The notes under the pieces were generated by a model that saw only the letters and a list, made by a program, of their open reading frames with translations, was not told the origin of the DNA and did no database searches. Of a stretch of 7,724 nt of DNA, positions 1 to 5,076 are shown one piece after another. The DNA comes from Syntrophaceae bacterium (GTDB taxonomy: Bacteria > Desulfobacterota > Syntrophia > Syntrophales > UBA5619), in the NCBI GenBank assembly GCA_023249795.1, contig JAHFBU010000076.1:1-7724 (forward strand), in the 5' to 3' direction. The translations under genes and the position numbers were made by a program. Within the stretch, counting starts at the first letter, position 1. Each line of letters starts with the position of its first letter.

Positions 1-1
1 G

Positions 2-163
2 CATACCGTGATCTTCGGCGGGATGGGGGAGCGGCTTGAATTTATCCACAGGGCCCACAGCCGCGACAATTTCGCCCGGGGTGCGATCCGGGCGGCCTTC
101 TGGGTTGTAGGACGCGATAATGGTCTCTACGACATGCAGGATGTCCTCGGCCTGAAGAGATAA
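2..163 (+). CDS. dapB: 4-hydroxy-tetrahydrodipicolinate reductase, C-terminal end (partial)
   Basis: Only the last 53 codons are present; the gene starts upstream of the window. The product would reduce the dipicolinate precursor to tetrahydrodipicolinate with NAD(P)H in the cytoplasmic diaminopimelate/lysine pathway, which feeds peptidoglycan synthesis. The visible tail contains HTVIFGGMGERLEFIHRAHS, then an SRDNFARGAIRAAFWVVG segment and the ending GLYDMQDVLGLKR. This is the characteristic DapB C-terminal pattern: the HRAxSRxxFxxGAxxAxxW helix followed by GLYxMxDVLGL. The nucleotide-binding N-terminus lies outside the window, so intactness cannot be judged. The stop at 161-163 is 14 bases before folK, which suggests co-transcription. 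Confidence 0.93.
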   Translation, partial: HTVIFGGMGERLEFIHRAHSRDNFARGAIRAAFWVVGRDNGLYDMQDVLGLKR

Positions 164-177
164 TCGCGGGGGGCGAA

Positions 178-705
178 ATGGAATCCTTTGAGCCGTCCGA
201 AAAAGGGGTGCCGGGGGTTGTTGCCTTCATCGGGATCGGGGCCAATATGGGAGATCCGGTCGTTGGGTGCCGGGATGCCGTCCGGCGCCTCGGGGCGATT
301 CCCGAAACACGCCTCCTCCGCGGCTCTTCCCTCTACCGGACGGAACCGGTCGGAACCAGGGACCAGGCATGGTTCATCAACTCCGTGGCGGAGATCCGAA
401 CGGGCTTAAGGCCCCGAAAACTCTTTGAAGCCTTGAAAGGGGTTGAGCGCGAGATGGGACGTACGGAGGGTCCGCGCGGTGGGCCGCGCATCATCGATCT
501 GGATCTTCTTCTCTACGGTCAGGAGGTCGTCGCGGAGGAGGGGCTCGTGATTCCCCATCCAGAGATGCATCGGCGGCGTTTTGTCCTTGAGCCGCTCTGC
601 GAGCTCGCCTCCTATGCGATTCACCCCGCCTTCGGTATTTCCATCCGCGGTCTGTTGGATCGCCTCACGGATGCGTCCACCGTCGAGCGTTGCATTACGG
701 GATAG
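178..705 (+). CDS. folK: 2-amino-4-hydroxy-6-hydroxymethyldihydropteridine pyrophosphokinase (HPPK)
   Basis: The 175-residue product is a stand-alone HPPK, which transfers pyrophosphate from ATP to 6-hydroxymethyl-dihydropterin in cytoplasmic folate synthesis. Visible family motifs are GIGANMGDP (residues 19-27, the usual LGSNLGD loop), YRTEPVG (53-59), FINSV (66-70), GPRIIDLDLLLYG (102-114) and PHPEMHRRRFVLEPL (126-140). D107 and D109 align with the two magnesium-binding aspartates of the family (D95/D97 in E. coli). Length is normal for a single-domain HPPK with a slightly extended N-terminus. ATG 178 is chosen because a G-rich ribosome site (168-173) sits 4 bases before it; GTG 208 is a possible shorter start. 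The gene lies 14 bases after dapB, and the next gene starts 67 bases downstream. Confidence 0.96.
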   Translation: MESFEPSEKGVPGVVAFIGIGANMGDPVVGCRDAVRRLGAIPETRLLRGSSLYRTEPVGTRDQAWFINSVAEIRTGLRPRKLFEALKGVEREMGRTEGPRGGPRIIDLDLLLYGQEVVAEEGLVIPHPEMHRRRFVLEPLCELASYAIHPAFGISIRGLLDRLTDASTVERCITG

Positions 706-772
706 CAGGCGAACGGCAGATCCGGGGCGGATAGGCCGCGGGAAAAAAAGATGATGAGGAGAGATCATAAAG

Positions 773-1021
773 ATGTTCAAGTTGCTCATCGGCATTATCG
801 TGATTTACCTTCTGTACAGGCTGATTGGTAAGAGCTTGCCGGAGGTCGGCGGAAAGGCCGGTCCGGAAAAAATCATCACCCCCGCCGCCGGGGAAGACCT
901 TGTGGAAGATCCGCAGTGCCATGCCTACGTTCCCGTAAGCCAGGCCTTCCGGAAGGAGATCGACGGGAAGCCGGTCTATTTCTGTTCCCGGAAATGTCTG
1001 GAACAGTATGGGAAAAAGTGA
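773..1021 (+). CDS. Small membrane-anchored YHS/TRASH-type cysteine protein
   Basis: This 82-residue protein has one hydrophobic N-terminal segment (about residues 2-18, FKLLIGIIVIYLLYRLI), a short Gly/Pro/Lys linker, and a compact C-terminal motif. The motif is DPQCHAYV (46-53) followed by DGKPVYFCSRKCLEQY (64-79). The pattern DPxCxxYV, GKxYYFC, SxxC is typical of YHS/TRASH-like metal-binding modules, with C49, C71 and C75 as likely ligands. The anchor suggests an inner-membrane protein, but its side and metal are unknown. The start has an AGGAGAGA ribosome site at 757-764. It sits between folK and pgsA, with pgsA 27 bases downstream, so it is probably co-transcribed. Metal handling is inferred from the motif only; no substrate or partner can be named. 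Confidence 0.85.
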   Translation: MFKLLIGIIVIYLLYRLIGKSLPEVGGKAGPEKIITPAAGEDLVEDPQCHAYVPVSQAFRKEIDGKPVYFCSRKCLEQYGKK

Positions 1022-1048
1022 AACAGGACGGCGAGGAGATTCTCAGTT

Positions 1049-1657
1049 GTGATCGATTTTCTGAAACGGTCGTTTGACCGGTTGCCCATTCCGGAAGAGA
1101 AGAGGGAGGTCTTCAACCTCCCCAATACCATCACCATGCTCCGGATCGGCGTGATCCCGGTGCTCTTCGGCCTCCTCCTTGATCCGGGACCGATGATGAG
1201 CCTGTTTATCGCGCTCCTCTTCATCGCTGCGGCCCTGACGGATATTCTCGACGGATACATTGCCCGAAAATATGGGATCGTCACGACAATGGGAAAGTTC
1301 CTCGATCCGATCGCCGACAAAATGATCGTCAATACGGCGATGATTTTGATGATCCCGATCGGCAGGATTCCCGCCTGGATCGTTGCCGTCATCATCATCC
1401 GGGATTTCGCCGTGGACGGTATCCGCAACATCGCCTCTTCCGAAGGGATGGTCATCCCGGCAAGCCCTCCGGGGAAACGCAAGATGCTCTGCCAGATCTT
1501 TGCCGTCTCCGCCCTGATGATTCATTACCCGTTTATCGGTGCAAATGCGCATGCCGTCGGCCTGGTGATCCTCTTCATCGCCTTGGTTCTCACCGTCACT
1601 TCCGGCCTCGATTACTTTCTCAAATTTTATCGGGCCGGCGTCCGGAAAAAGGTCTGA
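1049..1657 (+). CDS. pgsA: CDP-diacylglycerol-glycerol-3-phosphate 3-phosphatidyltransferase
   Basis: The 202-residue integral membrane enzyme carries the complete CDP-alcohol phosphatidyltransferase signature. The residues are D65, D68-G69, A72-R73, G82, D86 and D90, within TDILDGYIARKYG and GKFLDPIADK. In this family these residues bind the divalent metals and the CDP-lipid. PgsA makes phosphatidylglycerophosphate from CDP-diacylglycerol and glycerol-3-phosphate, the first step to phosphatidylglycerol and cardiolipin. NLPNTITMLRIGVIPVLF (23-40) is the usual first helix of PgsA, and several later hydrophobic stretches continue to the C-terminus. The start is GTG 1049, with GAGGAG at 1033-1038. 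Other CDP-alcohol transferases share the signature, but the NLPNxxTxxR start and the length favour PgsA. The gene ends 8 bases before the tRNA promoter. Confidence 0.93.
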   Translation: MIDFLKRSFDRLPIPEEKREVFNLPNTITMLRIGVIPVLFGLLLDPGPMMSLFIALLFIAAALTDILDGYIARKYGIVTTMGKFLDPIADKMIVNTAMILMIPIGRIPAWIVAVIIIRDFAVDGIRNIASSEGMVIPASPPGKRKMLCQIFAVSALMIHYPFIGANAHAVGLVILFIALVLTVTSGLDYFLKFYRAGVRKKV

Positions 1658-1665
1658 ATATTATA

Positions 1666-1693
1666 TTGACAAACGATTTTTATTTGCTATATT
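1666..1693 (+). promoter_or_regulatory. Sigma-70-type promoter of the tRNA-Gly/tRNA-Cys unit
   Basis: A perfect TTGACA -35 box (1666-1671) is followed, after a 16-base AT-rich spacer, by TATATT (1688-1693). The first tRNA base is at 1714, so transcription would begin about 13 bases upstream of the mature tRNA. The bases just after the -10 box (CACGCGCC) are GC-rich, like the discriminator of stable-RNA promoters under stringent control. The control is inference; the boxes are seen directly. Confidence 0.85.
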
Positions 1694-1713
1694 CACGCGC
1701 CATCACAAACTGA

Positions 1714-1788
1714 GCGGGCGTAACTCAGTGGTAGAGTGCCACCTTGCCAAGGTGGACGTCGACGGTTCAAATCCGTTCGCCCGCTCCA
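1714..1788 (+). tRNA. tRNA-Gly (anticodon GCC)
   Basis: The 75-base sequence folds as a full cloverleaf. The 7-bp acceptor stem is GCGGGCG with CGCCCGC (1778-1784). The D arm is ACTC/GAGT. The anticodon stem CCACC/GGTGG encloses the loop TTGCCAA with anticodon GCC at 1746-1748. The T arm has loop TTCAAAT. The discriminator is T1785 and the CCA end is encoded at 1786-1788. It reads GGC/GGU codons. It is the first gene of a two-tRNA transcript and lies 18 bases before tRNA-Cys. Confidence 0.98.
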
Positions 1789-1806
1789 TTTTTTTCTCTT
1801 CCGAAG

Positions 1807-1882
1807 GGCGGCATAGCCAAGTGGCTAAGGCAGCGGTCTGCAAAACCGTTATTCTCCGGTTCAAATCCGGATGCCGCCTCCA
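1807..1882 (+). tRNA. tRNA-Cys (anticodon GCA)
   Basis: This 76-base cloverleaf has acceptor stem GGCGGCA (1807-1813) paired with TGCCGCC (1872-1878), discriminator T1879 and encoded CCA at 1880-1882. The anticodon stem GCGGT/ACCGT (with one G-T pair) holds the loop CTGCAAA, with GCA at 1840-1842. The T arm CCGGTTCAAATCCGG is perfect. It is the second and last tRNA of the unit, and a terminator follows within ten bases. Confidence 0.98.
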
Positions 1883-1888
1883 AACAGT

Positions 1889-1923
1889 AAAGGGGGTAGT
1901 GCTCTTCGGCTTGCCCCTTTTTT
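1889..1923 (+). terminator. Intrinsic terminator of the tRNA unit
   Basis: AAAGGGG (1889-1895) pairs with CCCCTTT (1914-1920). The enclosed sequence includes a small inner GC/GC pairing around CTTCG, and the T run extends to 1923. It directly follows tRNA-Cys and separates the tRNA transcript from pepA. Confidence 0.85.
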
Positions 1924-2004
1924 ATTGTATGCCGGTTTCGGACGCCACTCCTTTCAACCATGGTACCACCTGGATTCAGGTTTGTTCACCCAGATCAGAA
2001 GCGC

Positions 2005-2010
2005 GGAGGA
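2005..2010 (+). promoter_or_regulatory. Ribosome binding site that sets the pepA start
   Basis: GGAGGA lies 4 bases before ATG 2015. The reading frame is open further upstream to 1871, but that extension would run through tRNA-Cys and the terminator. This site therefore fixes the real start at 2015. Confidence 0.85.
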
Positions 2011-2014
2011 CGAT

Positions 2015-3523
2015 ATGAAGATTCACGTCAGAAAAGGCAGCCTGCCGGGGTATACGACCGAAGCGGCAGTCGTGACTCTCTTCGAGGGCGAAACCGCGCT
2101 TGCGGGCGTTGCCGCTCCGCTGGATGAAAAGAGTGGAGGCCTGATCGGAGAGCTGCTCCGCCGGGGTGATTTTACAGGCAGGAAGAATGAGACGGCCGTT
2201 CTCTATACCCGTGACCATTTTCCAGTCGAACGCATCATCGTCGTGGGTTTGGGGAAGAGATCGGATTTCACGCCGGATCGTCTGCGGGGGGCATTCGCCA
2301 GGGCCGCGCAAAAGATCCGTTCCCTGAACATCAGCGGGTTTTCCACCTCGCTTGACATCCCGTGCATGGATTATCCGCTCGAAAGGATGGCGGAGGCCGC
2401 CGTGGAAGGGGTCCTCCTCGGGCTATACCAGTTTCTGCCGTTCAAGACGGTCGATGGGGAACAGGGACGCGAGGTCGCGCAATTTACGATTCTGGCGGAA
2501 GAGGGAACTTACAAGGCAATCCGGTCCGCGGCGAAAACGGCTGAAATCATCTCCGCGGCGACCGCCTTTGCACGGGATATCGTTTCCGCGCCGGCGAATG
2601 AGATGACCCCGTCCGATCTGGCGGGCGAGGCCCGAAAAATCGCCAAGGGGAAAAATATCCGCTGTACGGTGCTCGATGCCGCCCGGATGAAGGAAATCGG
2701 GATGAATGCCCTCCTGGGGGTGGCCCGGGGAAGCGATGAGCCGCCTTGCCTGATCATCCTCGAATACCAAGGAGGGAAGAAGTCGGGTCCGCCCATTGCG
2801 CTGGTCGGAAAGGGAATCACCTTCGACAGCGGCGGGATCTCCATCAAACCGTCTGAAAAGATGGATCAGATGAAGACGGACATGGCGGGCGGGGCGGCGG
2901 TGATTGCCGCCGTCCGTGCCGCGGCGGAACTCGGCCTGCCGGTGAATCTGGTCGGAATCGTTCCGGCAACGGAAAACCTTCCGGGCGGAAAGGCTTACAA
3001 GCCGGGCGATATCCTCAAATCACTCTCGGGCCAGACGATCGAGATCGTGACGACCGATGCCGAAGGGCGCCTGATCCTCGCGGACGCGCTAACCTACGCC
3101 GGCCGATTCAAGCCCTCAGCGATCATTGATTTGGCGACACTGACGGGAGCCTGTGTCGTGGCCCTGGGCGATCACGTGATCGGCATGATGGGAACGGGCA
3201 ACGATCTCAAGCGGGAGATACACGAAGCCGGCGAGTTGACCGGGGAAAAGGTGTGGGAACTGCCGCTCTGGGAAGAGTATCATGAACTGATCGAGGGAGA
3301 TGCCGCGGATTACAAGAATTCCGGCGGCAGGGCGGGCGGGGCTATTACAGCGGCCGCATTCTTAAGCAAATTCACGGGAGGCATCCCCTGGGTCCATCTG
3401 GACATCGCGGGACCGGCCTGGCTTGCCAAAGAAAGGCCCTATATCCCCAAGGGTGCATCAGGGGTGGGGGTCCGTCTTCTGCTCCAGTTTCTGAGAAACA
3501 GGTTTGGGACTGGGAAAAAATAG
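2015..3523 (+). CDS. pepA: Cytosolic (leucyl) aminopeptidase, M17 family
   Basis: The 502-residue product is a full-length M17 metallo-aminopeptidase, a cytoplasmic enzyme that removes N-terminal residues from peptides and in E. coli also binds DNA in site-specific recombination. The less conserved N-terminal domain (about 1-180) contains the typical RIIVVGLGKRSDFTPDRLR stretch. The catalytic domain has VGKGITFDSGGISIKP with K266, D271 and K278, then TDMAGGAAV with D289, and TTDAEGRLILADAL with D348, E350 and R352. All align with the E. coli PepA metal and catalytic residues at a constant offset of four. The usual NTDAEGRL signature begins with T346 here instead of Asn. The gene follows the tRNA terminator, but I see no convincing promoter in the 90-base gap, so its transcription start is open. 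No clear terminator lies directly after the stop. Confidence 0.96.
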   Translation: MKIHVRKGSLPGYTTEAAVVTLFEGETALAGVAAPLDEKSGGLIGELLRRGDFTGRKNETAVLYTRDHFPVERIIVVGLGKRSDFTPDRLRGAFARAAQKIRSLNISGFSTSLDIPCMDYPLERMAEAAVEGVLLGLYQFLPFKTVDGEQGREVAQFTILAEEGTYKAIRSAAKTAEIISAATAFARDIVSAPANEMTPSDLAGEARKIAKGKNIRCTVLDAARMKEIGMNALLGVARGSDEPPCLIILEYQGGKKSGPPIALVGKGITFDSGGISIKPSEKMDQMKTDMAGGAAVIAAVRAAAELGLPVNLVGIVPATENLPGGKAYKPGDILKSLSGQTIEIVTTDAEGRLILADALTYAGRFKPSAIIDLATLTGACVVALGDHVIGMMGTGNDLKREIHEAGELTGEKVWELPLWEEYHELIEGDAADYKNSGGRAGGAITAAAFLSKFTGGIPWVHLDIAGPAWLAKERPYIPKGASGVGVRLLLQFLRNRFGTGKK

Positions 3524-3547
3524 GGATCGATACCCCCCAATTGATAA

Positions 3548-3563
3548 AAAATGCTTGCATTTT
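3548..3563. repeat. Perfect short inverted repeat over the putative csp -35 box
   Basis: AAAATGC (3548-3554) and GCATTTT (3557-3563) are perfect inverted arms separated by TT. The repeat covers the TTGCAT (3555-3560) proposed as a -35 element, a position suited to an operator. As RNA it would be an AT-rich stem with a CUUG loop, too weak and without a proper T run to be a convincing pepA terminator. The operator role is inference. Confidence 0.5.
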
Positions 3564-3582
3564 AAAAAAACGGTGTTAATTT
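3555..3582 (+). promoter_or_regulatory. Possible promoter for the csp leader
   Basis: TTGCAT (3555-3560) is followed after 16 bases by TAATTT (3577-3582); GTTAAT at 3575 is an alternative -10 with a short 14-base spacer. The region is strongly AT-rich in an otherwise GC-rich window. Transcription would start near 3589, giving a csp leader of about 200 bases. The -10 match is poor, so this is tentative. Confidence 0.4.
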
Positions 3583-3681
3583 GCACCGACCGCCCGAGAG
3601 AAAGAAGCACGTTTGATGCGATGAGATAACAAAGAATGGCGGGGCAGGGAAAAGTTGGGTGTTCATATATTGCAGACAATC

Positions 3682-3729
3682 AAGCCATCACCGGTTCAGG
3701 ACGCGGTTCTGAAAAGGGGTGGTTTTTTT
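3682..3729 (+). terminator. Terminator-like hairpin upstream of csp (attenuator, small-RNA end or distal pepA terminator)
   Basis: The lower stem pairs CCATCACC (3685-3692, one bulged A) with GGGGTGG (3716-3722). Two G/A mismatches follow, and an upper stem pairs TTCAGGAC (3695-3702) with GTTCTGAA (3706-3713) around the loop GCG. Seven Ts (3723-3729) follow immediately, and AAG at 3682-3684 can extend the stem into them. This is the layout of an intrinsic terminator. It lies 159 bases after pepA and 57 bases before csp, with no obvious promoter in between, so csp transcription probably has to pass through it. Confidence 0.65.
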
Positions 3730-3736
3730 ATGTCTC

Positions 3737-3752
3737 CGGGCTGCGAAGCCCG
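3737..3752 (+). other. GNRA-capped RNA hairpin before the csp ribosome site
   Basis: CGGGCT (3737-3742) and AGCCCG (3747-3752) form a perfect 6-bp stem closed by GCGA, a GNRA tetraloop. It lies 18 bases before the csp Shine-Dalgarno sequence. It has no following T run and so is not a terminator. It may stabilise the message or insulate the ribosome site. Confidence 0.6.
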
Positions 3753-3770
3753 CTTGAACAAATCTTAGGA

Positions 3771-3778
3771 AAGGGGGG
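3771..3778 (+). promoter_or_regulatory. Ribosome binding site that sets the csp TTG start
   Basis: AAGGGGGG ends 8 bases before TTG 3787. No ATG or GTG in the same frame could give a full cold-shock domain: an in-frame stop (TAG 3766-3768) precedes, and the conserved AEGKVKWFN begins directly after the TTG. Confidence 0.8.
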
Positions 3779-3786
3779 TTACAGCT

Positions 3787-3987
3787 TTGGCAGAAGGTAA
3801 GGTAAAGTGGTTCAACGAGAAAAAAGGGTTTGGCTTCATTGAGAATGATGAGGGCGGGGATGTTTTTGTCCATTTCAGTGCCATTCAGGGCGAAGGCTTC
3901 AAGACGCTTTATGAGGGTCAGAGAATTCGCTTTGACATCGAGCAGGGTAATAAAGGCCCTGCTGCAGTGAACGTACAGCCATTGTAG
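3787..3987 (+). CDS. Cold-shock domain protein (CspA family)
   Basis: The 66-residue product is a complete single cold-shock domain, a cytoplasmic nucleic-acid-binding beta-barrel that acts as an RNA chaperone in this family. The start MAEGKVKWFNEKKGFGFIEN contains RNP1 (KGFGFIE, residues 13-19), and VFVHF (26-30) is RNP2; W8, F15, F17, F27, H29 and F30 are the expected binding residues. The length matches the family. Initiation is at TTG. It is a single-gene unit: a long structured leader lies upstream and a strong terminator 22 bases after the stop. The leader suggests post-transcriptional control. Whether it is cold-induced cannot be told from sequence, since bacteria often carry several csp paralogues with different control. 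Confidence 0.95.
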   Translation: MAEGKVKWFNEKKGFGFIENDEGGDVFVHFSAIQGEGFKTLYEGQRIRFDIEQGNKGPAAVNVQPL

Positions 3988-4009
3988 GGAAACCTTTTCA
4001 ACCGTTTTT

Positions 4010-4044
4010 GTCCCGGTCGCCACAAGCGGCCGGGACATTTTTTT
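4010..4044 (+). terminator. Intrinsic terminator of csp
   Basis: GTCCCGGTCGC (4010-4020) pairs over 11 positions (one G-T) with GCGGCCGGGAC (4026-4036) around the loop CACAA, followed by A and seven Ts (4038-4044). This is a textbook factor-independent terminator closing the csp transcript. Confidence 0.95.
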
Positions 4045-4128
4045 ATCTCCGGACTTCTTGCGAGGCCATCAAGGGTGTTTCCGCGGACCATTTCGGATCC
4101 AATGAGAAACGTTAAAGGCGCGAACTCC

Positions 4129-5076
4129 ATGGTCATCGAAGACAAGGTGATCCGAAGCTTCCAAGAACGCTGGAATCTTCTTGTCGTCCTGGGACCGACC
4201 GCGTCGGGGAAAACGGGGCTCGCAATCCGTCTGTCACGGGAAATCGGAGGAGAGATCATCTCGGCGGATTCACGTCAGGTCTACCGGGGAATGGATCTGG
4301 GAACGGGGAAGGAGCTCTCCGATTATGGCAGCGGGGAAGACGCGGTTTCGGTTCACCTGATCGACATCTGCGATCCGTCGGATGAATTCAACGTTTTTGC
4401 ATTTCAAACACTTTTCTATCCTTGTTTTCAGGAAATCCTGCGGCGGGGGAAGATTCCGATTCTGGCAGGGGGGACCGGGCTCTATCTGGATTCGGTGCTC
4501 CGGGGATATCGGATGCCTGCGGTTACCGCAGATCAAAGTCTTCGCGAAAAACTCGCGGGGGAGGAGATGGGATCCCTCCGCCGGCGTCTGCGCTCGCTTC
4601 GTCCGGCTGTTCACAACACCACAGACCTCGTTGACCCCAAAAGGCTCGTCCGGGCCATTGAGATCGCCGAATTTTCCAGGGAACATCCCCATGCCGCGGA
4701 AACACCCGTAACGGTTTCGCCGCTGGTCATCGGAATCCGCTGTGACCGGAGCGATCTGCGCCGGAAAATCACGCTTCGCCTTCAGAACCGCCTGGAGGCC
4801 GGGATGATCGATGAGGTCAGTCACCTTCACAACCGCGGGATCTCATGGGACAGGCTCGAATCCTTCGGTCTGGAATATCGTTATATCGGACTTTACCTGC
4901 AGCGGAAAATCACGCGGGAGCAGATGTTCCAGACATTGAATACCCGTATACACCAATTTGCCAAGCGACAGGAAACCTGGTTCCGGAAGATGGAAAGAAA
5001 CGGCGTTCGCATTCGCTGGATCGAAGGCGCAGACCCGGACGCAGCACTGGACATGATTGCGGAGCTGGCGGAATGA
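4129..5076 (+). CDS. miaA: tRNA dimethylallyltransferase (tRNA isopentenyltransferase)
   Basis: The 315-residue product transfers the dimethylallyl group to A37 of tRNAs that read U-starting codons, which stabilises anticodon pairing. It has a P-loop GPTASGKT (residues 22-29), SADSRQVYRGMDLGTGKE (45-62) with the D47-S48 active region, HLIDICDP (76-83) and GGTGLYL (114-120). A C-terminal part with DPKRLVRAIEI and LGLEYRY-like elements (FGLEYRYIGLYL) follows. The LGTGKELSDY and GLEYRYIGLYL forms differ from the LGTAKP and GYRQ forms of E. coli MiaA and point to a divergent subfamily. ATG 4129 (AAAGGCG upstream) is preferred because it leaves a short tail before the P-loop; GTG 4075 and ATG 4102 are in-frame alternatives. 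No clear promoter is visible after the csp terminator. The next gene overlaps its stop. Confidence 0.93.
   Translation: MVIEDKVIRSFQERWNLLVVLGPTASGKTGLAIRLSREIGGEIISADSRQVYRGMDLGTGKELSDYGSGEDAVSVHLIDICDPSDEFNVFAFQTLFYPCFQEILRRGKIPILAGGTGLYLDSVLRGYRMPAVTADQSLREKLAGEEMGSLRRRLRSLRPAVHNTTDLVDPKRLVRAIEIAEFSREHPHAAETPVTVSPLVIGIRCDRSDLRRKITLRLQNRLEAGMIDEVSHLHNRGISWDRLESFGLEYRYIGLYLQRKITREQMFQTLNTRIHQFAKRQETWFRKMERNGVRIRWIEGADPDAALDMIAELAE

Larger units (their letters stand above)
3589..3786 (+). promoter_or_regulatory. Long structured 5' leader of csp (possible RNA regulator or small RNA)
   Basis: From the inferred transcription start to the TTG codon there are about 200 bases with no substantial gene. 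The first ~90 bases (3589-3681) have no simple dominant hairpin that I can see. They are followed by a terminator-like hairpin (3682-3729), a GNRA-capped hairpin (3737-3752) and a strong ribosome site (3771-3778). Cold-shock genes in other bacteria commonly have long structured leaders, which fits. I recognise no named riboswitch or small-RNA family. The start of the leader depends on an uncertain promoter. Confidence 0.4.

Noticed and set aside
724..750. GCGG/CCGC hairpin followed by As between folK and the small YHS gene
   Set aside because: A four-base stem with As rather than Ts downstream is not a terminator on the + strand.
1871..2014. N-terminal extension of pepA
   Set aside because: It would encode the 3' end of tRNA-Cys and the terminator; the M17 N-terminus and the GGAGGA site support ATG 2015.
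1728..2018. Open frame running through both tRNA genes and the terminator
   Set aside because: It overlaps two complete cloverleaf tRNAs and has no ribosome site or recognisable protein pattern.
3524..3540. GGGATCGATACCC as a pepA terminator
   Set aside because: Only the outer GGG/CCC pair well, the inner bases mismatch, and no T run follows.
4845..5072. Upstream extension of the glycosyltransferase inside miaA
   Set aside because: It lies wholly within miaA in another frame; the ATGA overlap with GGAG upstream gives a normal start at 5073.
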